Shown: piece after piece, positions 1 through 7,400 of the stretch
Layout: each line of letters begins with the position of its first letter
How positions within the stretch are numbered: the first letter of the stretch is position 1
DNA from: Thermoanaerobaculia bacterium
GTDB lineage: Bacteria > Acidobacteriota > Thermoanaerobaculia > JALWYX01
Assembly (NCBI GenBank): GCA_027078415.1
Contig: JALWYX010000064.1
Location: 1 to 39,273 of the forward strand
Length of the DNA: 39,273 nucleotides
Reading direction: 5' to 3'
Translations under genes and position numbers: made by a program
The notes under the pieces: generated by a model
The model's database searches: none
Told to the model about the DNA's origin: nothing
The model's input: only the letters and a program-made list of their open reading frames with translations

Positions 1-2
1 GG

Positions 3-743
3 TTAACAAGTTCAAAACATATAAACTTTGCAGAAGTTTCCCCAGCAACAAGCTTATTTACACCCTCACGTGATTCTGGAATAGCGATCTTTGGTAATAT
101 AAATAAATTAAATTTAAGCGGAGGTATCTTCTACGAATCAGATAGCACAGGTACAAATATAGCACCAGGTAATGTTCATTACACCGCCAGAATTTTTTAT
201 CCTTTTACCTTTCGAAAAACCACGGTTCACCTAGGAGGAAGCGTACGCTATAACTCGCTAGGTAAAAGCTCTACTGTAAGCTACAAAGCAAAAGTACTAC
301 CTTTAGAGAAAATAGTAGATTTCGATTTACAGGCAGATTATGTTACCGTTTACGGTGTTGAACTTGCTCTTTTTTATGACAAAACGTGGCTTAATGGGGA
401 GTATTTTCTTAATATTACCAAAACTCTTGACGATACAAACCCTACGTTTAAAGGATTTTACGTTTCGGGCGGAAGATTATTTAAAGGAAGCAAAAAGTAC
501 TCCCCTGCAAAAGGAATAATTACAGGTGTTGAAGGAGAAAACAGTGTATGGGAGCTAACATTAAGGTTTTCTACAAGCAACTTGAATGACGGTACAATAA
601 GAGGGGGTACAATAGATGAATACACTTTGGGTTTAAACTGGTACTACGGCAAATTCAAATGGCAAGTTAACTATACATTTGTAAAGTTAGACTCAGAGGG
701 ATCGGGTAACGGTTTTATAATATTGTGGCAACTATATAAATAG
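3..743 (+). CDS. Phosphate-selective porin OprO/OprP-like protein, 3' part only
   Basis: The window opens inside a gene; one frame is open from base 3 to a TAG at 741-743, giving about 246 C-terminal residues. The translation alternates polar and hydrophobic/aromatic residues as in outer-membrane beta strands. Its end shows features I associate with the OprO/OprP (Porin_O_P) family: a VSGGRLFKGSKKY stretch, WELTLRFSTSNLNDG and a strand-like C-terminus ending in LWQLYK. Such trimeric porins pass phosphate, pyrophosphate or other anions across the outer membrane. The N-terminus and signal peptide lie outside the window. The UDG gene begins 3 bases after the stop, so the two are probably co-transcribed. 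Substrate cannot be told from this part. Confidence 0.75.
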   Translation, partial: LTSSKHINFAEVSPATSLFTPSRDSGIAIFGNINKLNLSGGIFYESDSTGTNIAPGNVHYTARIFYPFTFRKTTVHLGGSVRYNSLGKSSTVSYKAKVLPLEKIVDFDLQADYVTVYGVELALFYDKTWLNGEYFLNITKTLDDTNPTFKGFYVSGGRLFKGSKKYSPAKGIITGVEGENSVWELTLRFSTSNLNDGTIRGGTIDEYTLGLNWYYGKFKWQVNYTFVKLDSEGSGNGFIILWQLYK

Positions 744-746
744 GAT

Positions 747-1403
747 ATGAGTAAACACCTACAAGAGTGGTTACATTTTTTTCTAGATAACGGTTTTGAA
801 TGGATAAAACAGCCCCTTAGTAATACAACGGAACAATTTGAGAAAAAAGAAATACTACTCTCGCTGGCCAAAGAAGCAGCCGCATGCAAAAGGTGTGCTC
901 TTTATAAAACCAGGAATAAGGTAGTTTTTGGTAAAGGAAACGTAGACGCAAAACTACTATTTATAGGAGAAGCACCTGGGAGAGATGAAGATCTTCAAGG
1001 AGCACCTTTTGTAGGAAGAGCAGGCAAACTTTTAACCCGTATCATAGAGGCTATGGGATACAGGAGAGAAGATGTGTATATAACAAACGTTATAAAATGT
1101 AGACCCCCTAAAAATAGAGATCCTCTTCCTACCGAAGTAGAAGCGTGTAGAAGCTTTCTAGAAACGCAAGTAAAAACTATCTCTCCAAAAGTTATATGTG
1201 CTTTGGGTAGAATCGCTGCGCAAACTTTATTAGGTGTAGATCTACCCCTTAAAGAGTTAAGAGGACGATGGCACACTTTTTTAAATATACCTTTACGTGT
1301 AACTTATCATCCTGCAGCTATACTGAGGAACCCTTCCCTTAGACAACCTACTTGGGAAGATATTCAAACGATCAAAAAATTTCTGGAAAATGAAACTAGT
1401 TAA
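747..1403 (+). CDS. udg: Uracil-DNA glycosylase, family 4 (Fe-S)
   Basis: 218 aa. Removes uracil from DNA made by cytosine deamination, the first step of base excision repair; family 4 enzymes are typical of thermophiles but occur in other bacteria. Visible signatures are the GEAPGRDE uracil-binding/catalytic motif at residues 74-81, NVIKCRPPKNRDP in the middle and HPAAILRNP near the C-terminus. Four cysteines expected for the [4Fe-4S] cluster are present: C47 and C50 (CKRC), the cysteine of IKCRPP and the one of VEACRSF. The first ~40 residues are an extra N-terminal stretch before the family core. ATG start 3 bases after the porin stop. The 3' end overlaps the convergent coaBC by 8 bases. 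Confidence 0.93.
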   Translation: MSKHLQEWLHFFLDNGFEWIKQPLSNTTEQFEKKEILLSLAKEAAACKRCALYKTRNKVVFGKGNVDAKLLFIGEAPGRDEDLQGAPFVGRAGKLLTRIIEAMGYRREDVYITNVIKCRPPKNRDPLPTEVEACRSFLETQVKTISPKVICALGRIAAQTLLGVDLPLKELRGRWHTFLNIPLRVTYHPAAILRNPSLRQPTWEDIQTIKKFLENETS

Positions 1404-2574
1404 AGAAATATTCAAAAGCTATATTAACTATCTTATACGCTACCTCTTTCTTGGTTGTCTTAGGAATAAAGAACCTATTCCCTTTTTCTGTTATAACAGT
1501 AACCTCGTTGTAATCCGTAGTAAAACCAATATCTTTCCTAGATATATCGTTAGCTACTATTATCTCTATACCCTTTTCTAGCAACTTAGTACAGGCATTT
1601 TCTATAATATCTGAACTCTCCGCTGCAAAACCTACAACTTTTAGATTAGGGTATCTACTTTTTATCTCCATGATTATGTCTGGATTTCTAGTAAGTTCCA
1701 GTGTAAGTAATTTTTGGGTCTTTTTTATTTTCTCTTTTCTATACTCTGGAGCATAATCAACGGGGGCTGCTGCCATGAACAACACTGAAGGATCAAATTT
1801 ATCTATAGAGTTAAGTAGTACAGATAACATCTCCTTGGTAGTTGCAACTTCTATTTTATTTTCAAGATTATTGGAGTGTACTCCAACACCGTGTATAAAA
1901 AGCACCTCTGCACCTTGCAATGCCAGAGCTTCTGCTATAGCAAGACCCATCTTTCCTGAGGATCTATTGGTTATAAACCTTACAGGGTCTATAGGCTCTC
2001 TTGTAGCTCCTGCTGTTACAATCACCCTTTTTCCTTTCCATCTCCCTTGACAGATAGAAGATATAGTATCTACTATCTCCTCAGGTTCTGCCATTCTTCC
2101 TACACCTGTACCTACAGCTAATGCTCCCTCTTTAGGATCACACACTATTACTCCTTCCTCTCTTAATTCAGCCACAGCCTTTCTAACACGATAAGCTTTC
2201 CACATCGAAGAATGCATAGCAGGGAAAAATATTTTTCTCTTATTCCAACTAAGTGCTAAAACTGTCAACAGATCATCTGCCAAACCAACGGAACACTTTG
2301 CCAGAAAGTTAGCAGATGCAGGAGCAACTACAAGTAGATCTCCCCATTGCTCCAACTGTAAGTGTAATTCGTGAGTTATATCGGGAGAAAAATATTTATC
2401 ATCATCTAAGATTTCATTGCCACTAAATATAGATAAAGACAAGGGAGTAACAAAACGTTTGGCTTTTTCGCTCAAAACCACTTTTACTTCAAAACCTTTT
2501 TCCTTTAACCTTCTTACTATAAAAGGAGCTTTAACTGCAGCAATACTACCTGAAACTCCTAAAACAACTTTCAT
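1396..2574 (-). CDS. coaBC: Bifunctional CoaBC: phosphopantothenoylcysteine decarboxylase / phosphopantothenate-cysteine ligase
   Basis: 392 aa, normal length for the fused enzyme. Makes 4'-phosphopantetheine from 4'-phosphopantothenate and cysteine in coenzyme A synthesis. The CoaC flavoprotein half shows GSIAAVKAP near the N-terminus, an active-site histidine at about H71 (HLQL), VAPASANFLAK and PAMHSSMW. The CoaB half starts near residue 180 with VIVTAGATREPIDPVRFITN and SSGKMG, and ends with the NDIS motif preceding a short C-terminal strand region. Its ATG overlaps the rpoZ stop in an ATGA, so it is translationally coupled as the last gene of the rpsA-coaBC run. rpoZ-coaBC is a frequent pairing in bacteria. 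Confidence 0.95.
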   Translation of the reverse strand: MKVVLGVSGSIAAVKAPFIVRRLKEKGFEVKVVLSEKAKRFVTPLSLSIFSGNEILDDDKYFSPDITHELHLQLEQWGDLLVVAPASANFLAKCSVGLADDLLTVLALSWNKRKIFFPAMHSSMWKAYRVRKAVAELREEGVIVCDPKEGALAVGTGVGRMAEPEEIVDTISSICQGRWKGKRVIVTAGATREPIDPVRFITNRSSGKMGLAIAEALALQGAEVLFIHGVGVHSNNLENKIEVATTKEMLSVLLNSIDKFDPSVLFMAAAPVDYAPEYRKEKIKKTQKLLTLELTRNPDIIMEIKSRYPNLKVVGFAAESSDIIENACTKLLEKGIEIIVANDISRKDIGFTTDYNEVTVITEKGNRFFIPKTTKKEVAYKIVNIAFEYFFN

Positions 2575-2813
2575 TTCATTATCAATTCTTTAACTTCGTC
2601 GTCTTTCCAAGGAGCAACTCCACTTTCAACTTCAGCTAAAGCTACCGTAATCGGTTTTTCACGTGACAATTTGTCTACGTTGGGTATATCTCCCTTTATC
2701 AACTGTTCCATTCTACGAGCAACCAGAAGAGTAAAAACAAACCTACTACCCACTTTTTTATAAGCGGTCTCTACAGCATAAACTACAGGTTTTATTTCTT
2801 CTCCCCGTTTCAT
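2571..2813 (-). CDS. rpoZ: DNA-directed RNA polymerase omega subunit
   Basis: 80 aa. Omega helps assembly and stability of RNA polymerase by clamping the beta-prime subunit. The sequence shows the family pattern: N-terminal KPVVYAVETAYKKVGSRF, then LLVARRMEQLIKG and KPITVALAEVESG, corresponding to the AARRARQL and TIALEEI segments of other omegas. The assignment is supported by the classical neighbours gmk upstream and coaBC downstream. The ATG is in an ATGA overlap with gmk and has a strong Shine-Dalgarno sequence (GGAGGAGG) 3-4 bases upstream, stronger than that of its neighbours, which suggests independent reinitiation. Confidence 0.9.
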   Translation of the reverse strand: MKRGEEIKPVVYAVETAYKKVGSRFVFTLLVARRMEQLIKGDIPNVDKLSREKPITVALAEVESGVAPWKDDEVKELIMK

Positions 2814-3445
2814 AACTCCTCCTCCAACAAGGATTTAACAAAAGTGATTATACTCTTCCTACTTTTATACCCGTTTAAAATCTTATCTAAAAAGATCGCT
2901 TTTATTAAATCTTTAGTTTTGAACGGATCATCGTTTATAACAGCGTAATCGTACTCTATAGCTTTATTTATCTCATCCTTAGCTTTCTCTATCCTTCTTT
3001 CTATAACCTCAAAACTTTCGGTTCTTCTTACTTCCAACCTGTTCCTGAGCTCCTTCAGCGAAGGAGGAAATATAAATACAGTTATAGCTTGCTTAAACGA
3101 ATTTTTAACCTGCAAAGCACCTTGGACATCTATATCCAGAATAACATCTTGCCCTCGTTCTATAAATTTCAAAACGTCTTTACCTGTCCCGTAGTAATTT
3201 CCATGGACTTTTGCCCACTCAAGAAAAAAAGAGTTATGAACTTTACTAAGAAACTCCTCTTTAGATATAAAATGATAATCTTTTCCGTTGATCTCTCCTT
3301 CTCTTTTAGATCGTGTTGTATAACTAACAGAAAAATGAACGTTAAAAGCACTTACTTCTTTTAGAAACAGTTTTATAACAGTTGTTTTTCCAACTCCTGA
3401 AGGACCCGATATAACAAAAATATCACCCTTATCTTTTTTCCACAT
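2810..3445 (-). CDS. gmk: Guanylate kinase
   Basis: 211 aa from the chosen ATG. Phosphorylates GMP to GDP with ATP. P-loop GPSGVGKTT near residues 13-21, GMP-binding region SYTTRSKREGEINGKDYHF, DIDVQGALQVK and the lid-containing region EVRRTESFEVIERRIEKA are all visible. A GTG two codons further upstream (3451) is possible; I prefer ATG at 3445 because neither has a clear ribosome binding site and the ATG gives a family-like N-terminus. The gene start lies within the last bases of msbA (17-base overlap) and its stop is in an ATGA with rpoZ. Confidence 0.95.
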   Translation of the reverse strand: MWKKDKGDIFVISGPSGVGKTTVIKLFLKEVSAFNVHFSVSYTTRSKREGEINGKDYHFISKEEFLSKVHNSFFLEWAKVHGNYYGTGKDVLKFIERGQDVILDIDVQGALQVKNSFKQAITVFIFPPSLKELRNRLEVRRTESFEVIERRIEKAKDEINKAIEYDYAVINDDPFKTKDLIKAIFLDKILNGYKSRKSIITFVKSLLEEEL

Positions 3446-5261
3446 TTTCACTAGAAGCTGCCACCGCTTTGCTATACAGTTCGTAATACAACCCGCGTTT
3501 ACTTATAAGTTCACTCGGAGAACCTATCTCTTGTACAGTGCCGTTCTTTACCACTATTATTCTATCCACCCAATCTATACTTTTTATTCTATGAGCTACA
3601 AATATAACGGTTTTATCTTTAAGCAAAGTCTTTATTTTATCTATTATCATCTCTTCTGTTTTTAAATCCAGCTGAGAGGTTGCCTCATCGAAAACAAATA
3701 TCTCAGCATCTCTATAAAAAGCTCTAGCTATTGCTATTCTTTGCCCTTCACCACCTGAGATAGAATGATCATCTTTTAGACTCTTTTTAAACCCAATTCT
3801 ATCCAAGTCTACAAAAGCGTTGCGTAAAGCATTTCGCATTCTTTCTACATCCAACTTATCCGTGGCATAAGCCACGTTCTCAAAAATATTATCGCTCAAC
3901 AGATAGCTAGCTTGAGGTATGTAAGCTATAAAGCTACGCCACGAAGATGTTTTAATGATATTCAATGGAACATTATCAATTTTGATCACTCCTTCGTTAG
4001 GTAAATAGAATTTCATAAGAAGAGCTATTATGCTACTTTTCCCACCTCCAGAAGGTCCAACAAACGCGATCTTCTCACCCTTTTTTATCTCAAAAGATAC
4101 TCCGTTTAATATGTTTTTTTCTCCTAGTTTGAAAGAAACGTTCTCAAATGAGATCTGTTGTGTAAAATCTTTTATCTCAACCTCACCCTCCTTTTCTATA
4201 TTACTACTCTGAGTAGTAAAAGCAGATATTCTATCTATAGCGGCAAACGAAGTTTGAATATTCATATATATTTTATTAAGTTTACGAATAGGATCATACA
4301 TAAGGAGCAAAATGGACAAAAAAGCGATAAGTTCTGAAGGAGATAACGAACCTTCTCTTATCCTTATACCGGAATACACAAAAAGAGACGCTACAGCTAG
4401 CGCTGCTGCAGATTCAATTACTGGGGAAGAAAGCAGCGTAAAAAGCTGTTGCCTTAAAAGGTGAGAAAGGTATTGAGAAGAAAACTTTTTGAATTTTCTT
4501 ATCTCGTATTCCTTAGCGTTATAACTCTTAACTATTCTTCTAGCTCTTAAAGCGACAGAAGCAATTTGAGTAAAATCACCTACTTTTTCTTGCGATAATT
4601 TGCTATTCTCTTTTACTTTCTTTCCAAAAAAAGCTAATAAAGTTCCTAAAGCAGGTATAACCAACAAAGAAAAAAGCGCCAAATGCCAATCGGTAGAAAA
4701 AAGCAACCAAAGAAGACCTATTAAAATAAGAGGCTGTTCAATTATATCTGCTACTCTAGAAGTTACTATGGATTGTAATACATTTACGTCATTTATTAGC
4801 CTACCTAGAATTTCACCTTGACTACGTTTATCAAAAAAATACTCATCTTGGTTTATGACAAAATCGTAAACAACGTTTCTTACATCGTTCACTGTAGATA
4901 ATCCCACAAACTGGAGTGTAAATCCTGAGATAAAACCTGTTATACTTCTTAAAACAAAAATAACAACAAATAAAAGAGGGACAAAATATACAACTGCGTC
5001 TCCTTCTATTCCCAATATAGACTTCAGATACATATAGAACAGCCGCAGTATATACTCTAGATCCAGATAGAAAAACTTACTTTCGGCAAAAAAATCGATC
5101 CTATTAGAATCGTTCACTAAAAGTACTTCGCTAAATATAGGTTTAACGAGATAGGCCAGGAAGACAGTAGTCGATACGTATATTGCGCTTGCTATTACAG
5201 AGATTACAAAATAGGTTTTATACCTTTTTAAATACGGCCAGAAAAATTTAAAATATTTCAT
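3429..5261 (-). CDS. msbA: MsbA-like ABC transporter (lipid A/lipid flippase), fused membrane and ATPase domains
   Basis: 610 aa half-transporter that would act as a homodimer in the inner membrane. The N-terminal ~330 residues hold about six membrane segments, starting with FVISVIASAIYVSTTVFLAY. The nucleotide-binding domain has Walker A GPSGGGKSS near residue 404, signature SISGGEGQRIAIARA near residue 500, Walker B/D-loop IFVFDEATSQLD and the H-loop VAHRI. MsbA flips core-lipid A from inner to outer leaflet; placement directly after lpxB supports that job, although substrate cannot be proven by sequence. ATG start sits in a TGATG junction with lpxB; a GTG one codon upstream is an alternative. 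Confidence 0.88.
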   Translation of the reverse strand: MKYFKFFWPYLKRYKTYFVISVIASAIYVSTTVFLAYLVKPIFSEVLLVNDSNRIDFFAESKFFYLDLEYILRLFYMYLKSILGIEGDAVVYFVPLLFVVIFVLRSITGFISGFTLQFVGLSTVNDVRNVVYDFVINQDEYFFDKRSQGEILGRLINDVNVLQSIVTSRVADIIEQPLILIGLLWLLFSTDWHLALFSLLVIPALGTLLAFFGKKVKENSKLSQEKVGDFTQIASVALRARRIVKSYNAKEYEIRKFKKFSSQYLSHLLRQQLFTLLSSPVIESAAALAVASLFVYSGIRIREGSLSPSELIAFLSILLLMYDPIRKLNKIYMNIQTSFAAIDRISAFTTQSSNIEKEGEVEIKDFTQQISFENVSFKLGEKNILNGVSFEIKKGEKIAFVGPSGGGKSSIIALLMKFYLPNEGVIKIDNVPLNIIKTSSWRSFIAYIPQASYLLSDNIFENVAYATDKLDVERMRNALRNAFVDLDRIGFKKSLKDDHSISGGEGQRIAIARAFYRDAEIFVFDEATSQLDLKTEEMIIDKIKTLLKDKTVIFVAHRIKSIDWVDRIIVVKNGTVQEIGSPSELISKRGLYYELYSKAVAASSENVEKR

Positions 5262-6346
5262 CACTCAAGAAATCTTTGTATTATGCTACGTGCAACTCGC
5301 TCACTAACGCGCGGAGGACCCAACATCCTCTTCAGAGCAAAAAGTTTCTCTCTAGTTGCGTGCAACTTCTCTATAGCTAGCAGTTGCTCTATAGTTCTAG
5401 AAAGATTAACAGGGTTAAATTTATCTTGTATCAATTCTGGCACCACTTCTTCTTGAAATACTAAGTTTACCAAAGATATCCATTTTACTTTTACTACTCT
5501 AGAAGCTAGAAGGTAAGTTAAACGAGCAAGTTTATAAACCACAACCATAGGAATAGCTGCTAATCCTAGCTCCAAAGTAACAGTTCCAGAAGCACAAATA
5601 GCTAGATGAGCATTTTTAAACGCTTCTCTAGCGTTATCTCTATATACGATAGGTATATCTAAAGATCGCAAATCTGCGTATTCAGCTTCTTTTTTTGCCA
5701 TAACAATTGTGGCCTCCACAGGTATTTCAAGTAGCTTCAAAGCATCGAGCATTATAGGTAGATGGTTATTTATCTCGTCTCTCCTTGAACCTGGGAGAAG
5801 AAGCAAATTAAATGGAGGAGAAAATTTAGGTTGGCTAACGAAATCTATTTTATCGACCAGAGGATTGCCCGTATAAAAAACTTCAATTGCAAGAGATTGA
5901 AAAAACTCTTTTTCAAATGGTAAGATGACAATCAAAAAATCTACATACTCTTTCAAAATCTTGGCTCTATTCTCATTCCAAGCCCACAGTTGCGGTGCTA
6001 TATAATATACAACAGGTATATCAAACTCTTTTATTACCTTAGCGATTCTGAGGTTAAAACCTGGGGAATCCACCAGTATAACCAGATCAAAGCGTTGTGA
6101 AATACATAGAATCCTAATTTTATTTACAAGTGAAAAAGCTTTAGGAACTACTTTAAGAGCTTCTAAAAAACCAACTACAGAAATAAGGGAAGATTCTCCT
6201 ACAATCTGCGCTCCAGCATTTTTTAGGTAGTTACCTCCTACTGCGTAAAATTTTATATTTGGTTTGAGATCTTTCAAAGAATTAACCAGAGCAGCAGCAT
6301 GCATATCGCCAGATTCCTCTCCGGTAACAACTAAAATCTTTTTCAT
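5261..6346 (-). CDS. lpxB: Lipid-A-disaccharide synthase
   Basis: 361 aa. Transfers a glucosamine lipid from UDP-2,3-diacylglucosamine to lipid X, forming the beta-1,6 disaccharide of lipid A at the cytoplasmic face of the membrane. Recognisable motifs are VTGEESGDMHAA at the N-terminus, LVDSPGFNLR, YYIAPQLWAWNE, LLLPGSRRDEI, CASGTVTLELGL and the C-terminal PELIQDKFNP. The reading frame continues 15 codons further upstream, but the ATG at 6346 sits in an ATGA overlap with the small membrane-protein gene and places the MKKILVVTGEESGD motif at the N-terminus as in other LpxB proteins, so it is preferred. Directly followed by msbA. Confidence 0.95.
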   Translation of the reverse strand: MKKILVVTGEESGDMHAAALVNSLKDLKPNIKFYAVGGNYLKNAGAQIVGESSLISVVGFLEALKVVPKAFSLVNKIRILCISQRFDLVILVDSPGFNLRIAKVIKEFDIPVVYYIAPQLWAWNENRAKILKEYVDFLIVILPFEKEFFQSLAIEVFYTGNPLVDKIDFVSQPKFSPPFNLLLLPGSRRDEINNHLPIMLDALKLLEIPVEATIVMAKKEAEYADLRSLDIPIVYRDNAREAFKNAHLAICASGTVTLELGLAAIPMVVVYKLARLTYLLASRVVKVKWISLVNLVFQEEVVPELIQDKFNPVNLSRTIEQLLAIEKLHATREKLFALKRMLGPPRVSERVARSIIQRFLE

Positions 6347-6534
6347 GAGAATGGTGGTGGAGGTGCAGAGGGTAGATAATACATAATCCAAGCTAGCGCT
6401 ATACCGCCCAGTACCAAACCAAAGAAAATTTTTGCAAAAGTTATAAGTTGCTCTTTAGGATTATCATGCCAGAGGAAGGCGAAAAATACACCTAATAAAA
6501 AAGCATGCAACACCATAAAAAGGAAATGACTCAT
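6343..6534 (-). CDS. Small hypothetical membrane protein (63 aa)
   Basis: 63 aa with no family I recognise. Two predicted membrane helices (about residues 3-22 and 33-54) flank a short polar loop containing HDNPKEQL; the tail is proline-rich (YLPSAPPPPFS). The frame is credible because it is locked into the operon by ATGA overlaps at both ends, with the DUF6677-like gene before and lpxB after, and the hydrophobic pattern is coherent. Likely an inner-membrane protein with N-in/C-in or N-out/C-out topology. A role in lipid A or envelope assembly is suggested only by position. Confidence 0.7.
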   Translation of the reverse strand: MSHFLFMVLHAFLLGVFFAFLWHDNPKEQLITFAKIFFGLVLGGIALAWIMYYLPSAPPPPFS

Positions 6535-6902
6535 TGCTTTTCTCCACTAATAACTAACCACACGTCAAGTACTAATAACCAGTTGAGTATACCTGCGGTT
6601 AACAAAAAAGCGGTACCGTAATCGTAGCTTATACGAGAAGGATCCGCTTTATATCCAGATATAAGAGATAATAGGTAAAATATTCCTGCGCCCAGCTCTC
6701 CTACTGTAGCAAATATTGTCCTCTGAAAAGCAGGATCAGGAGTATAAAGCTGACCTTTAAGGTAGATTCCTAGAGTGAAAAATATGGTTATTATTACAAA
6801 AAAGAGTACAGCCTTCAATTTTTTTTTAAGTAAAAAGTGTCCACTTCCGGGAATTAACCACGATACAAGTAACATTAAGATGCTACGTTTCCAACTCATC
6901 AT
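6531..6902 (-). CDS. DUF6677-like small integral membrane protein
   Basis: 123 aa, three to four hydrophobic segments. The N-terminus has LLVSWLIPGSGHFLLKKKLKA, a pattern like TM2-type proteins (proline-glycine-rich turn, then a basic stretch). The C-terminus has ISYDYGTAFLLTAGILNWLLVLDVW, which I associate with DUF6677 proteins, though I cannot run a profile search. Function is unknown. The ATG overlaps the HIT gene stop (ATGA), a second ATG follows at once, and its own stop overlaps the next small membrane-protein gene. Sitting between HIT hydrolase and lpxB it is part of the same transcript. Confidence 0.75.
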   Translation of the reverse strand: MMSWKRSILMLLVSWLIPGSGHFLLKKKLKAVLFFVIITIFFTLGIYLKGQLYTPDPAFQRTIFATVGELGAGIFYLLSLISGYKADPSRISYDYGTAFLLTAGILNWLLVLDVWLVISGEKQ

Positions 6903-7393
6903 TCGAAACCTAATTCGACAAATTCTCTTCTAAGTTTATTCCATGTGACCTCCAACTCTTCTGGGATCATTCTAACTCCTCCTATAACACTCATGAAGTT
7001 GTGATCCCCTTGCCATCGTGGAACTACATGGAAATGATAATGTTGAGGTAACCCAGCTCCCGCTACTCGAGAAAGATTCATACCGATATTAAAACCCCAA
7101 GGATTATAGAGTTTTTTGACCACTTCAACAGAACGTATAACTATCCACCATTCATCTTCCAAAATCTTCCTTTCACTCTCTAAAGGGGTTGCTACGTGCG
7201 TAGAAGGAGCTATTAACAGATGTGCCGTTGTATAAGGATATTTGTTAAGAACAACAAGGTGGAATCTCTTTTTTGCAACTATCAAGTTTGCAGGAGAGGG
7301 CTTTTCGTTTTTTATTGCACAAATAAAACACTCTTCTTTGCTCTCTCCGCTTGTAACGTACTTATATCGCCACGGAGTAAACCAAATATCCAT
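6899..7393 (-). CDS. HIT family nucleotide hydrolase/phosphorylase
   Basis: 164 aa from the ATG. HIT proteins hydrolyse or phosphorolyse dinucleoside polyphosphates or nucleoside phosphoramidates through a His-x-His-x-His triad, seen here as QHYHFHVVPRW near residue 130. An N-terminal CFIC zinc-type pair and LLIAPSTHVATP match the Ap4A phosphorylase/FHIT-like branch, whose members commonly begin with a W-x-PWR-x-xY motif; here WFTPWRYKYV starts three residues in. That is why ATG at 7393 is chosen over GTG at 7417, and it also removes the overlap with rpsA, leaving a 7-base gap. Exact substrate unknown. Confidence 0.9.
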   Translation of the reverse strand: MDIWFTPWRYKYVTSGESKEECFICAIKNEKPSPANLIVAKKRFHLVVLNKYPYTTAHLLIAPSTHVATPLESERKILEDEWWIVIRSVEVVKKLYNPWGFNIGMNLSRVAGAGLPQHYHFHVVPRWQGDHNFMSVIGGVRMIPEELEVTWNKLRREFVELGFE

Positions 7394-7400
7394 TTCCAAC

